Assembly: GCF_018739885.1 (NCBI RefSeq) | Contig: NZ_JADOES010000014.1 | Coordinates: forward strand, 1-64,000 | DNA: 64,000 nucleotides | Direction: 5' to 3' | DNA from: Leptothoe spongobia TAU-MAC 1115 | GTDB lineage: Bacteria > Cyanobacteriota > Cyanobacteriia > Phormidesmidales > Phormidesmidaceae | Part shown: positions 17,709 to 27,393 of the stretch, piece after piece | Layout of the letters: each line of letters begins with the position of its first letter | Position numbering within the stretch: position 1 is the first letter of the stretch | Notes under the pieces: model-generated | The model's database searches: none | What the model saw: the letters and a program-made list of their open reading frames with translations, nothing else | Told to the model about the DNA's origin: nothing | Position numbers and translations under genes: made by a program

Positions 17709-20513
17709 ATGAGTAATCCCCAAGAGCGGATTGTATCCACCAATCTGCGCAACGAGATGTCCCGCTCCTACTTGGAGTACGCCATGAGCGTCATTGTAGG
17801 ACGAGCCCTGCCGGATGCTAGGGATGGTCTCAAGCCAGTGCATCGTCGTATTCTCTACGCTATGCATGAGCTGGGGTTAACTGCAGATAGACCCTTTAGA
17901 AAATGTGCTCGTGTTGTTGGTGAAGTTTTAGGTAAATACCATCCCCACGGTGATACGGCTGTATATGACGCCTTGGTGCGGATGGCCCAGGACTTTTCCA
18001 TGCGGGCTCCGTTGATCTCTGGTCATGGTAACTTTGGCTCCATCGATAACGATCCGCCAGCGGCCATGCGATATACCGAGTCGAGGCTACACGCCTTGAC
18101 CAGTGCGGCCTTGCTACAAGATATCGAATCTGAGACCGTTGACTTCGCCGATAACTTTGACGGTTCTCAGCAAGAGCCCACCGTCATGCCTGCGCGGATC
18201 CCGCAGCTATTGCTCAATGGCTCCTCGGGGATTGCGGTGGGGATGGCCACCAATATTCCTCCCCATAATTTAGGAGAGCTAGTAGACGGTGTCATTGCCC
18301 TGATCCAAAATCCTGAGATTACTAGTCAGGAACTCATGGTTAACCATATCCATGGGCCAGATTTCCCTACAGGGGCCCAGATTGTTGGGAGCAATGGCAT
18401 TCGTGATGCGTATTTGACCGGGCGTGGTTCCGTCACCATGCGAGGTGTGGCCGCCATTGAGACCCTGGAATATACCGGTCGGCCCGATCGCGAGGCGATT
18501 ATTATCACCGAACTGCCCTATCAAACCAATAAGGCTGGTTTGATTGAGAAGATTGCTGATATGGTCAATGACCGTCGTTTGGACGGGATCTCCGATATTC
18601 GTGACGAGAGCGATCGCGACGGCATGCGCGTTGTGATCGAACTCAAGCGGGACGCCTATCCCAAGGTGGTGCTCAACAATCTCTACAAGCAGACGCCACT
18701 GCAGAACAACTTTGGTGTCAACATGCTGGCCCTGGTCGATGGTGAACCTCAGTTGTTGCCCCTGAAGAGATTTTTAGAAGTCTTTGTAGACTTCCGGGTG
18801 GAGACAATTACCCGTCGCACCCGCTATGAACTGCGCAAGGCAGAAGAGCGCGATCATATTCTCCAGGGATATCTGATCGCCCTTGATAATCTTGACGCGG
18901 TGATTGCGTTGATTCGCCATGCGGCTGATGTGGCCACGGCTAAGCAAGAGCTGATGGACTCCTACGAGCTATCTTCTGCTCAGGCCGATGCAATTCTACA
19001 GATGCAGTTGCGTCGTCTGACCGCCTTAGAAGCTGACAAGATTCAGCTGGAGCACGAAGCGCTTCAGGAAAAAATCATCGATCTACGGGATATTTTGGCT
19101 CGCCGCGAGCGTATTTTGGCCATCATCCAAGAAGAGTTGCTGCTGCTGCGCAATAACCATGCTAATGAGCGGCGGACTGTCATTGAAGCGGCTGAAGATG
19201 AGCTGACCGATATTTCTCTCATTGCCAATGAGCAGGTGGTCATTTTAGTGACTGAGCAGGGGTACATCAAGCGGATGCCCGTCTCCACGTTTGAAGCTCA
19301 AAACCGGGCCACCCGTGGTAAGTCGGGTACCCGCATGAAAGATGACGATGCCATCAATCATTTCATTACCTGCTGTACCCACGATCATGTGTTGTTCTTT
19401 ACCGATCGAGGTGTGGCTTACACCCTGCGGGCATATCAGATTCCAGAGGGATCTCGGGTGGCAAGGGGTAATCCCATTGTGCAAATGCTGCCTATTCCCC
19501 GTGAGGAAAAAGTGACCTCTGTGTTGGGGGTGCAAGAGTTTTCTGAAGATGTGTATTTGGTCATGCTCACCCAGGGGGGCTTTATTAAGAAAACGGCCCT
19601 GTCTGCGTTTGGTAATATTCGTGCCAACGGTCTGATTGCCATCTCCCTGGAGGAGGGAGATGAGCTGTGTTGGGTGCGGTTAGCTCGGGCTGAAGACAGC
19701 ATTATTATTGCGTCCCAGCATGGTATGACCATTCACTTTAGGGCCGATAACACTCAGCTCCGGCCCTTGGGACGACCTACTCGTGGTGTTCGGTCCATGT
19801 CTCTGAGAGATGGCGATAAGCTGATAAGCATGGATATTTTGCCCGCTTCGGTCACGGATCAAGTGGCGGCTTCGGGGTCGTCTGACGATGGCGATGGTGA
19901 GGCGGGTGATGACGAGGCTGCTGTCGAGGAGAATGTTGGTCCCTGGGTATTGGTAATTGCGGCGGGCGGTCTCGGTAAGCGGGTGCCAGTGGATAATTTC
20001 CGCTTGCAGAATCGGGCCGGTATGGGCCTGGTGGGAATGAAATTCCGTAAGAAGAATGATGAGTTGGTGGCACTGCGGGTGGTCAGTCCTCGTGATGAGC
20101 TGATGCTGGTAACCCAGCGTGGCATTATTATTCGTCAGGCGATTGATGCGATTTCGATCCAGTCGCGGATGGCGACCGGTGTGCAGCTGCAGCGTTTGGG
20201 TGGGGATGATGCGATCGCAGCCGTTGCCGTTGTACCTGAGTTAGAGATTGATGAAGAGGCCGATAATACCGATGGTTTGGACAATGCCGATGGTTCGGAC
20301 AATGCCAATGGTTCTGGCGATATCAATGATGCCGAAAATACAGCCTCCGAAGCCATTTTAGAGAACGATGCCGTAGCGGATGAGGATGAGGATTCTGATG
20401 TGGCAGAGCCTGATACAGTCGAGGGTGATGGTGATGCATCAGAGGATGAAGAGGACTCAGCTGAACCTGCCGCGCTAGAGGAAGAGGCTGACGATGAGGA
20501 TGCCGAAGTCTAA
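17709..20513 (+). CDS. gyrA: DNA gyrase subunit A with acidic insert and acidic tail
   Basis: A 934-residue type II topoisomerase subunit that cuts and rejoins DNA with GyrB. The catalytic tyrosine is Tyr122 (AMRYTESRL), the same number as in E. coli, and the quinolone-region residues are Thr83 and Asp87 ([10 protein letters not shown]). The C-terminal beta-pinwheel has a GyrA-box-like sequence [10 protein letters not shown]. Oddities are a roughly 30-residue acidic insert in the pinwheel ([16 protein letters not shown] region) and an extreme C-terminal tail of about 90 residues made almost only of Asp, Glu, Ala, Asn and Ser. A TTG lies further upstream at 17691, but ATG 17709 (MSNPQERIV) is typical. 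Confidence 0.95.
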   Translation: MSNPQERIVSTNLRNEMSRSYLEYAMSVIVGRALPDARDGLKPVHRRILYAMHELGLTADRPFRKCARVVGEVLGKYHPHGDTAVYDALVRMAQDFSMRAPLISGHGNFGSIDNDPPAAMRYTESRLHALTSAALLQDIESETVDFADNFDGSQQEPTVMPARIPQLLLNGSSGIAVGMATNIPPHNLGELVDGVIALIQNPEITSQELMVNHIHGPDFPTGAQIVGSNGIRDAYLTGRGSVTMRGVAAIETLEYTGRPDREAIIITELPYQTNKAGLIEKIADMVNDRRLDGISDIRDESDRDGMRVVIELKRDAYPKVVLNNLYKQTPLQNNFGVNMLALVDGEPQLLPLKRFLEVFVDFRVETITRRTRYELRKAEERDHILQGYLIALDNLDAVIALIRHAADVATAKQELMDSYELSSAQADAILQMQLRRLTALEADKIQLEHEALQEKIIDLRDILARRERILAIIQEELLLLRNNHANERRTVIEAAEDELTDISLIANEQVVILVTEQGYIKRMPVSTFEAQNRATRGKSGTRMKDDDAINHFITCCTHDHVLFFTDRGVAYTLRAYQIPEGSRVARGNPIVQMLPIPREEKVTSVLGVQEFSEDVYLVMLTQGGFIKKTALSAFGNIRANGLIAISLEEGDELCWVRLARAEDSIIIASQHGMTIHFRADNTQLRPLGRPTRGVRSMSLRDGDKLISMDILPASVTDQVAASGSSDDGDGEAGDDEAAVEENVGPWVLVIAAGGLGKRVPVDNFRLQNRAGMGLVGMKFRKKNDELVALRVVSPRDELMLVTQRGIIIRQAIDAISIQSRMATGVQLQRLGGDDAIAAVAVVPELEIDEEADNTDGLDNADGSDNANGSGDINDAENTASEAILENDAVADEDEDSDVAEPDTVEGDGDASEDEEDSAEPAALEEEADDEDAEV

Positions 20514-20875
20514 TCTCCTTTGAAGACCTATGGGGCATCCGTTTGGCTGCAACTAATGATGCCGATGTGTCCGATGTGGGACTGTTTCGTGCTGTAACAG
20601 TCCCGTCAGTGATACATATCTTTGAATATTCATGATGCAATCAGTCATAAAATCCGGAAAATAAGCCAATTATGGCTTGACAGCTAAAAATATAGCCTTG
20701 AAATTCAAAGTTGTACGTAGAAATACAGGGATTTCATTACAAAGTCTGCTATTAGTAAGACTTCCGGGGAAAAAAATTGATATTAGGCGGTACTCTTAAG
20801 GGCAGATGTGATTTGCGCTTAGGTTGAGTGTCGCCCTCGGCACGTATAGATGTTCAGTAGGTATAAGAAGAAACA
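20514..20875. other. Intergenic region after gyrA
   Basis: Carries a hairpin GGGACTGTT/AACAGTCCC (20578-20604) that may terminate gyrA, although no T tract follows. The rest, AT-rich, presumably contains the promoter of the next gene. Confidence 0.45.
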
Positions 20876-22498
20876 ATGACTCAACTCCACGGGGTGATTG
20901 GGTTTGATTGGTTAGGTTTGGACCCGGTGTTCAACCTTGCCTTTGCAGACTCGATTCCACAGTTTACGAATAGTATTAGCAGTCAGCTGGGTAACTTTTT
21001 GCCTGGCCTGCTGGGTGCTTTTTTATTGCTAATTGTGGGCCTAGTGGTTGCCACAATTGCTAAGGCCTTTGCTAAGTTTCTGCTAAAGCAGACGAATCTA
21101 GACAATCAATTGGCATCCAAGGCTGGCCTTGGTGAGGATGTGCCGATCGAAAATACGATCGGTGGCATCGTGTTCTGGGTAGTGATGCTTTTCTTCATCA
21201 TTGCTATTTTGAACGCCCTCAAACTGACGGCGGTATCAGAGCCCATTAGCGGTCTCCTGCAAACCGTTTTTGAGTATGTACCTCGACTGGCTGGTGCTGG
21301 CCTCATCCTGTTTATTACCTGGGTGATTGCTAAAGTGGCCAAGTCCGCCGTTATTAACGGCCTGGGGCGCTTTAATTTAGATGAGCGTCTGTCTGAGCAG
21401 ACGGGCGTTGACGGTGAGGGTAATGCCTTTCAGGTTAATGACACCCTGGGCAACGTTGTTTACTGGTTTATTTTCCTACTGGCATTGCCACTTGTTCTAA
21501 GTGCGCTACAATTGCCCGGTTTGCTAGGCCCTGTTGAAGAACTATTAAATCAGTTCCTATCGGCCATTCCCCAGGTACTAACAGCGGCCATTGTCTTTGG
21601 TATTGGTTGGCTAGTTGCCAATATTGTTAAGGGCATTGTTACGAATCTGCTGATGGCTACCGGTGCGGATAGCTTTGGTACTCGCTTTGGCTTTGCTCCT
21701 CGTCCCACCGAAGGTGTGTCTGTCTCTAGCTTGGCTGGCATTCTGGTTTACACCTTGATTTTGATCCCAGCTGCGATCGCGGCTCTAAATGAGCTCAATA
21801 TCGATGCGATTTCAGGGCCTGCTGTGGATATGTTGGAGCGGGTGCTCTTTATCATTCCTCAGGTATTAGCCGCTGGTGTGGTGTTAACGATCTTCTACTT
21901 TATCGGCCAGTTTGTGTCTGATTTGGTCGTTAGTTTGCTGTCGGGGATTGGGTTTGACAACATTACCAATATCTTGGGTCTACCTGAGCTATCCGGTGGT
22001 TCAGAGCCTGAGGTTGTCCTATCCGAAGGTGAGCCTATGCCTGCGGTAGAGGCTCCTCAAAAGACTCCCTCCGAGATTGTTGGCATCATTGTTTTAGTCG
22101 GCATTGTGCTGTTTGGTGCTATTACCGCTACTGAAATCCTTGACTTTCCAGTACTTACCCAGATTGTCAAGAATATTATGGGCGTTTCCGTCCGTGTACT
22201 TAGCGGTGTTGTTGTCTTTGCCATTGGTCTCTATGCAGCTAACTTGGCATTCCGCTTGATCAACGGTATGGGCATGTCCTCTTCTAACACGTTGGCTCAA
22301 GCTGCTCGCGTTGCCATCATTGCCTTTGTCGGTGCCATGGCGCTACAGCAGATGGGTGTAGCCACTAGCATTGTCAACCTGGCCTTTGGTCTATTGTTGG
22401 GAGCAATTGCCGTGGCGATTGCGATCGCATTTGGTCTTGGTGGTCGTGATGTGGCTGCTGACAATCTGCGAGAGTGGGTTAATAGCCTTAAGCAGTAG
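20876..22498 (+). CDS. CmpX-type membrane protein with repeated conserved TM helices
   Basis: A 540-residue integral membrane protein. It has at least ten hydrophobic segments arranged as repeats of a helix pair: a GLLGAFLLLIVGLVVATIAK-type helix followed by an FWVVMLFFIIAILNAL-type helix. Similar repeats occur near residues 145, 240 and 340, and a variant near 430. These are the conserved TM-helix repeats (PF05552) found in CmpX and other mechanosensitive-channel-related proteins. The MscS beta-domain is absent. A role in membrane tension or osmotic response is known or suspected for relatives but is not shown here. Confidence 0.8.
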   Translation: MTQLHGVIGFDWLGLDPVFNLAFADSIPQFTNSISSQLGNFLPGLLGAFLLLIVGLVVATIAKAFAKFLLKQTNLDNQLASKAGLGEDVPIENTIGGIVFWVVMLFFIIAILNALKLTAVSEPISGLLQTVFEYVPRLAGAGLILFITWVIAKVAKSAVINGLGRFNLDERLSEQTGVDGEGNAFQVNDTLGNVVYWFIFLLALPLVLSALQLPGLLGPVEELLNQFLSAIPQVLTAAIVFGIGWLVANIVKGIVTNLLMATGADSFGTRFGFAPRPTEGVSVSSLAGILVYTLILIPAAIAALNELNIDAISGPAVDMLERVLFIIPQVLAAGVVLTIFYFIGQFVSDLVVSLLSGIGFDNITNILGLPELSGGSEPEVVLSEGEPMPAVEAPQKTPSEIVGIIVLVGIVLFGAITATEILDFPVLTQIVKNIMGVSVRVLSGVVVFAIGLYAANLAFRLINGMGMSSSNTLAQAARVAIIAFVGAMALQQMGVATSIVNLAFGLLLGAIAVAIAIAFGLGGRDVAADNLREWVNSLKQ

Positions 22499-22511
22499 TT
22501 ATTAGACTGTT

Positions 22512-22552
22512 GACATTAGAACTGTATAGTTAACGGTTCTAATGTCTGCTTT
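22512..22552 (+). terminator. Probable terminator after the CmpX-like gene
   Basis: A perfect 11-bp stem GACATTAGAAC (22512-22522) with GTTCTAATGTC (22536-22546), followed by TGCTTT. The T tract is weak. Confidence 0.6.
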
Positions 22553-22760
22553 GTGCAGATTTATAGATAAAACAGCAGTTCTTAACCCCACCATAAACCT
22601 GTAGAGAGAAGCTAATGTAGTTTCTTTTCTGCGGGTTTATTGCTTTCTAAGGGGCTGGTAGGACGTCACGATTTTTGATTTTTAAGTAAGGTAAAGATAG
22701 TGGTCAATAGCCACATCTTGCCCAGGCGTTTTTTCTTGCCATTTCCTTTAAAACAAACCT

Positions 22761-22967
22761 ATGAACAGCAATGAGCTAGCAAAGTATATTGAAGCGACTG
22801 ACGGTATCAGTAAACCTTGGCTGCTCATACAGCTGCGTCTCAAAAAACTTCAGGAGCGTCGTCACCAGTTATCGCCAGATGATTACGCTAAGCAGGTGGC
22901 AGATATCCATACCGATTTAATGAAGTTGGGTGAGTGGTGGGTTGGTCGTGAGAGTGATGTTTTTTAA
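22761..22967 (+). CDS. Small hypothetical protein upstream of ppk
   Basis: A 68-residue soluble, helical, charged protein (MNSNELAKYIEATDGISKPW at its start, then LRLKKLQERRHQLSPDDY). It starts with ATG and ends 28 bp before ppk on the same strand, so the two are probably co-transcribed. I do not recognise a family with certainty. The position suggests a possible modulator of polyphosphate synthesis, which is only inference. Confidence 0.7.
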   Translation: MNSNELAKYIEATDGISKPWLLIQLRLKKLQERRHQLSPDDYAKQVADIHTDLMKLGEWWVGRESDVF

Positions 22968-22995
22968 GTAAGTCAGAGATCAGGAATACTACCAA

Positions 22996-25170
22996 ATGCT
23001 GGATAAAAAGGCTGACAGAACGCCCCCTAATGAGGCTGCCGTTGAAACTGGAGATGGCAAAGCAAAGGCTCCAGCTAATATCAACTTGAAGTCGCCAGCC
23101 TACTATATCAGTCGAGAATTAAGCTGGCTGTCATTTAACGAGCGTGTGCTCCATGAAGCGATAGATCCACGGACACCATTGCTAGAACGGTTAAAATTCT
23201 TGGCCATTTTTAGCAATAACCTGGATGAATTCTTTATGGTGCGAGTAGCAGGGATTAAAAAGCAAATTGAGGCCCAGGTAAGTCGTCGTACTCCCGATGG
23301 TCGTACCCCGGTAGAGCACCTGCAGGCAATTGGTCAGAAGCTGAGGCCTGCCTTTGCCAAACAGCAGGAATGTTTTCTCCAAGTTAATGCTCAATTACGA
23401 GAGCATGGTATCCAGCTGCTAGATTATGACGATCTCAACAGTAAGCAAGTAACCTATCTCCAGTCTTATTTCGAAGACCAGATCTTCCCAGTGCTGACAC
23501 CGTTGGCGGTTGATCCGGGGCATCCCTTTCCCTATATTTCTAATCTCAGTCTCAATTTAGCGGTAGTTGTGCGTGAAGCCGATTCCGAGGAGACTCACTT
23601 TGCCCGGATTAAAGTCCCTAAGGTTTTACCTCGATTTATTCAATTGCCTAAGTCCTTGCAGTCTGAGGACACAGTCTGGGCAGCTGTGCCTTTGGAGCAG
23701 GTGATTGGTAAGAATCTTACGTTTCTCTTCTCCGGCATGGTGGTCGAGGAGTACTATACTTTTCGCATTACTCGCAATGCTGATCTGTTTGTTGAAGAAG
23801 ACGATGCGGACGATTTGATGTTAGCCCTGGAGCAGGAGTTGCGGAAGCGTCGTCTAGGGGGCTCCCTTGTTCGTATTGAGCTACAGTCAGGGACCTCTCC
23901 TGAGGTCCTGTCCACTTTACTGACGGAGATGCATTTAAATGAGGACGATATTTATGAGGTAACCGGTCTGGTGGGGCTAGGCGATCTGATGACGCTGATT
24001 GGACTCCCCCTGCCAGAGCATAAAGACCCTGATTGGTCAGCCGTTGTCCCCTCACCATGGAATCACATCAACCGGGATGATGCTGATGGTGAGGGTGACG
24101 ATGTATTTTCTATCATTCGTCGTCGAGATCGCTTAGTGCATCATCCCTACATTTCATTTTCAGCGACGGTACAACAGTTTATTACTCAAGCAGCAGCTGA
24201 TCCCGATGTACTCACCATCAAGATGACCCTGTATCGCACCTCAGGAGACTCTCCCATTATCAATTCACTGATTTCAGCAGCTGAAAATGGTAAGCAGGTT
24301 GTTGCTTTAGTAGAACTCAAGGCTCGCTTTGATGAGGAAAACAATATCAATTGGGCTCGTACCCTTGAAAAAGCAGGGGTGCATGTGGTCTATGGCCTAC
24401 TAGGCTTAAAGACTCATACCAAAGTTGCCCTAGTGGTTCGTAAGGAGCACGATGGCATTCGTCGCTATGTCCACATTGGGACCGGCAACTACAACCCTAA
24501 AACTGCTCGCATTTATACCGACTTAGGTTTGCTTAGCTGTAACGAAGATCTTGGGGCGGACCTAACTGACTTGTTTAACTTCCTCACAGGGTACTCACAG
24601 CAAAAGGCCTATCGTCAGCTATTGATTGCCCCAATTACTTTGCGGGAGCGTATGTTGGCATTGATCAAGCAGGAAATGACCTATGGCACAGAAGGGCGCA
24701 TCATCGCCAAAATGAATTCTCTGGTAGACCCCGAGATTATTCAAACGTTGTATCAAGCCTCCCAAGTCGGAGTAAGCATTGATCTGATCATCCGTGGTAC
24801 TTGCTGTCTGACTCCTGGCGTGGAAGGCGTCAGTGACAATATTCGAGTTATCAGCATTATTGGCCGTTTTCTAGAACATTCTCGTATCTTTTATTTTCAT
24901 AACGGAGGGAATGTGCAGTTTTATATTGGCAGTGCTGATTGGATGCCCCGTAACCTGGATCGCCGGGTTGAGGCTATTACGCCCGTTTTAGCTCCCCATC
25001 TACGTCGTGATCTGACAAATCTTTTAGATATTTGTCTTGCCGATAACCGTCAGGCTTGGGAGATGCAGTCAGATGGTACCTACGTGCAACGTCAGCCTCA
25101 ACCCAATGAATCTGAAAGAAGCACCCATGAGCAGTTGATGCAGCAGACGAAGGGAAAGCCAGCTTACTAA
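22996..25170 (+). CDS. ppk: Polyphosphate kinase 1
   Basis: A 724-residue PPK1 that polymerises the terminal phosphate of ATP into polyphosphate. It begins its conserved part with YISRELSWLSFNERVL (about 36-51) and NNLDEFFMVRVAG. The two catalytic-region histidines align with E. coli His435 and His454: His474 (THTKVALV) and His493 (YVHIGTGNYNPKTAR). The late EHSRIFYFHNGG and SADWMPRNLDRRVE motifs are present. Size is normal. It is notable that an exopolyphosphatase gene remnant lies 9 kb away in the same window. Confidence 0.95.
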   Translation: MLDKKADRTPPNEAAVETGDGKAKAPANINLKSPAYYISRELSWLSFNERVLHEAIDPRTPLLERLKFLAIFSNNLDEFFMVRVAGIKKQIEAQVSRRTPDGRTPVEHLQAIGQKLRPAFAKQQECFLQVNAQLREHGIQLLDYDDLNSKQVTYLQSYFEDQIFPVLTPLAVDPGHPFPYISNLSLNLAVVVREADSEETHFARIKVPKVLPRFIQLPKSLQSEDTVWAAVPLEQVIGKNLTFLFSGMVVEEYYTFRITRNADLFVEEDDADDLMLALEQELRKRRLGGSLVRIELQSGTSPEVLSTLLTEMHLNEDDIYEVTGLVGLGDLMTLIGLPLPEHKDPDWSAVVPSPWNHINRDDADGEGDDVFSIIRRRDRLVHHPYISFSATVQQFITQAAADPDVLTIKMTLYRTSGDSPIINSLISAAENGKQVVALVELKARFDEENNINWARTLEKAGVHVVYGLLGLKTHTKVALVVRKEHDGIRRYVHIGTGNYNPKTARIYTDLGLLSCNEDLGADLTDLFNFLTGYSQQKAYRQLLIAPITLRERMLALIKQEMTYGTEGRIIAKMNSLVDPEIIQTLYQASQVGVSIDLIIRGTCCLTPGVEGVSDNIRVISIIGRFLEHSRIFYFHNGGNVQFYIGSADWMPRNLDRRVEAITPVLAPHLRRDLTNLLDICLADNRQAWEMQSDGTYVQRQPQPNESERSTHEQLMQQTKGKPAY

Positions 25171-26075
25171 TACTGGTTGCCCTCAGTCTATCAGTTCGAT
25201 AGGCATACTCTGACGGGGATCATTGACCGACAAAGACTTACCCCTGATAGATGCCAGAGGAAATACTATTATTAACACCCTTAGAACAAGAAAAGTTGTT
25301 GCTTTTAAGAGGGAAACACGAGGAAATTTAGCTTGAGTTTAAGGGCATAACTAATAATGTTCCTAATACAAAGGCGTAGCTTTATCAGCACTTTTGCTGA
25401 TAGATATTGAGCGAAAAGACATGGTTAAGGGGGAGAGATAGTTTGTTAAAAATGAGTCATCTACCTACGTATGCCAGATGCATTTGTGTGGCGTCTATGA
25501 AGGTGTCCTGAGAAGCGTTCAAATCATTGAACGCTCTTAGGACTATGGATTTGATCCACTCATGGCATAATGATGGGCACGAGTTACGTACGTATCCGGA
25601 AGGGGCATCAATTACAACATGAAATTTTTAAATTGCATTTATATAAACCAATAAGGCTAAAGATATAAATTTTCGACCAGTTTCTATGGAAATACTTGCA
25701 CTTTTATAGCGACTGATTGAAATTGGTCAATATAGCCGGGTAAACAAATTGTTTGAGTCTGTATTCTTTAGTTGTCGTTAACGCCACCTCAAAAGAATTT
25801 CTAGAGAAATACGATTTGCATTCCCAGGGTAACTTGAGCTTAATTTCTATTTAGGTGTATCTACTCAATTGATAATTACTTCCCATCTTTATTTATATCA
25901 AGAGAGTGCGAAGCAATTAGCCTGTGTATCCTTGCATTCGTTAGTTGTTTCTGGGACAAGACTTACTTTCGATAATCCATGCATATATCGAAATAGTTTT
26001 TTTAGTCCCTGATCTATCTTTGCTCTATCTGATTTTTACCACTTCGAATACCGTTCTTTGACCGGAACTTCTCAC
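25171..26075. other. 905-bp gene-less AT-rich region with one long hairpin
   Basis: No convincing coding frame on either strand. The main feature is a long hairpin at 25505-25543: GTCCTGAGAAGCGTTCAA pairs with TTGAACGCTCTTAGGAC with one bulge and one mismatch and a tight 4-base loop. No T tract follows. The region precedes a PatA-like regulator gene and may hold its long leader or an unannotated small RNA. Confidence 0.5.
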
Positions 26076-27170
26076 ATGGTTTTAGCAGGCACTATTACTC
26101 AAAAAACACTACACCCACTTACTTTGCTGGCACAGCTGGTAGGGCGTCAAGTCAGTGGCGAACTCTTAGTAGTTTGCAATGATGTTCGGTGGTCTCTGTG
26201 GTTACAGCGGGGCAAGCTCTTGTTTGCAACGAGTTCTCAGAATGGATTCGATGCACTGAGATTCGAGGGACGTCAGCTGTTTCCCGAGGCTATATCTGAT
26301 TTGGTACTGGCACAGCTGCAGCTTTATCATCGGCAATACATTCACCAGGGCGATGATTTGATTGCTGACTATCGGGCTGTCCGTTGGCTGGTTGAGCAAG
26401 AGCACATTACCTTTGACCAGGCTGGTCAATTGGTGCGTGCTTTAGCCGTAACTACGGTGACGTCTTTATTGCGCGTCACCCGAGGCAGTTATGAGGTCAA
26501 TAACTTTAGCAATATCGTTGACTATCCAGCTTTTTGTACTTTAGACATTCGGACTCTGGTAGAGCAATGCCATAAGGAGGCTGAAGCACTTTCATCAAAG
26601 CGTGACAGTGCTCCTAATAACGAAATTGCTGTCCCTAAAAGGAAGCCCCCAGTCATTGAGGAACTACCTGCTCCAGGGAATGATATCAAGGCGTTACTTC
26701 AGCAGGCATCTACTCGTTCCTTTGAGCCGTCTTTGAAGGTCCTCAGCCCAGATGCAACATTCCGGTCGACGACGACGACGACGACGATCAAAGACAGCGC
26801 CTCTCCTTCCTATCAGCTAGTATGCATTGATTCTGATCAGCAGGCGATTCAAGAACTTCGAGATTTTTTAGAGGATACGGTGTTCTCGATTACGTCTGTT
26901 GATGATGTTGCTACAGCAGTTGCGGACTTAGCTAAATGTCAGCCTGATTTGATTATGCTGACAACGGTTATGGATGGTTTGGACGGCTTTGATTTATGTT
27001 CCCATCTGCGTCGTCATCCTCAGTATAAGGATGTACCCATTATCCTCTTGGCTAAGAAGGCTAGTCTCATTGGGCGGATTCGGGCTAGATTGTCCGGTGC
27101 CTCCTTTTATATTGGTAAGCCTATCAATCGGACCAAGCTAATGGTTAAGCTATTTACCCTGTTGGTGTAG
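26076..27170 (+). CDS. PatA-like response regulator with degenerate receiver
   Basis: A 364-residue protein with an N-terminal PATAN/DUF4388-like domain (residues about 5-170, including VSGELLVV, LWLQRGKLLFA, HRQYIHQGDD). A Thr-rich linker and a C-terminal receiver domain (about 245-364) follow. This architecture is that of PatA and of the PixG/TaxP1 taxis regulators. In the receiver the phospho-accepting Asp is replaced by Thr (PDLIMLTTVMDG, Thr296), while the acid pair (CIDSDQ) and the Lys (IGKPIN) remain, so it probably cannot be phosphorylated normally. ATG 26076 is chosen over a TTG at 26058. A GAC microsatellite (26768-26787) codes for a run of Thr. Confidence 0.82.
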   Translation: MVLAGTITQKTLHPLTLLAQLVGRQVSGELLVVCNDVRWSLWLQRGKLLFATSSQNGFDALRFEGRQLFPEAISDLVLAQLQLYHRQYIHQGDDLIADYRAVRWLVEQEHITFDQAGQLVRALAVTTVTSLLRVTRGSYEVNNFSNIVDYPAFCTLDIRTLVEQCHKEAEALSSKRDSAPNNEIAVPKRKPPVIEELPAPGNDIKALLQQASTRSFEPSLKVLSPDATFRSTTTTTTIKDSASPSYQLVCIDSDQQAIQELRDFLEDTVFSITSVDDVATAVADLAKCQPDLIMLTTVMDGLDGFDLCSHLRRHPQYKDVPIILLAKKASLIGRIRARLSGASFYIGKPINRTKLMVKLFTLLV

Positions 27171-27220
27171 TGGCTGCCTTCTTGGTTCGAATATGTAAAC
27201 CCAATATATAAAAGTCTGCT

Positions 27221-27253
27221 AAAAGGCTGGCCCGATTGGTCAGCCTTTTGTCT
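27221..27253 (+). terminator. Terminator after PatA-like gene
   Basis: AAAAGGCTG (27221-27229) pairs with CAGCCTTTT (27241-27249), A-rich before and T-rich after. Confidence 0.85.
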
Positions 27254-27256
27254 GTG

Positions 27257-27380
27257 CTGCGCAATTTGGATGAACTTTGGCCGCGCGGCGCTGCCTATCG
27301 CTGCGCAATTTAGATGAACTTTGGCCGCGCCGCGCTGCCTATCGCTGCGCAATTTGGATGAACTTTGGCCGCGCCGCGCT
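27257..27380. repeat. 44-bp tandem repeat, 2.8 copies
   Basis: Units begin CTGCGCAATTTGGATGAACT at 27257, 27301 and 27345, the third being cut short at 27380. Copies differ by only two or so bases. Each includes a GC-rich GGCCGCGC-GCGCTG part. It lies between two convergent genes and is not coding. Confidence 0.92.
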
Positions 27381-27393
27381 CGTCTACCCTACA

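Noticed and set aside
17489..17716. 75-codon plus-strand frame overlapping the gyrA start
   Set aside because: No family resemblance; lies in the gyrA upstream region and has unlikely composition.
27257..27380. CRISPR array candidate
   Set aside because: The 44-bp units are contiguous; there are no unique spacers.
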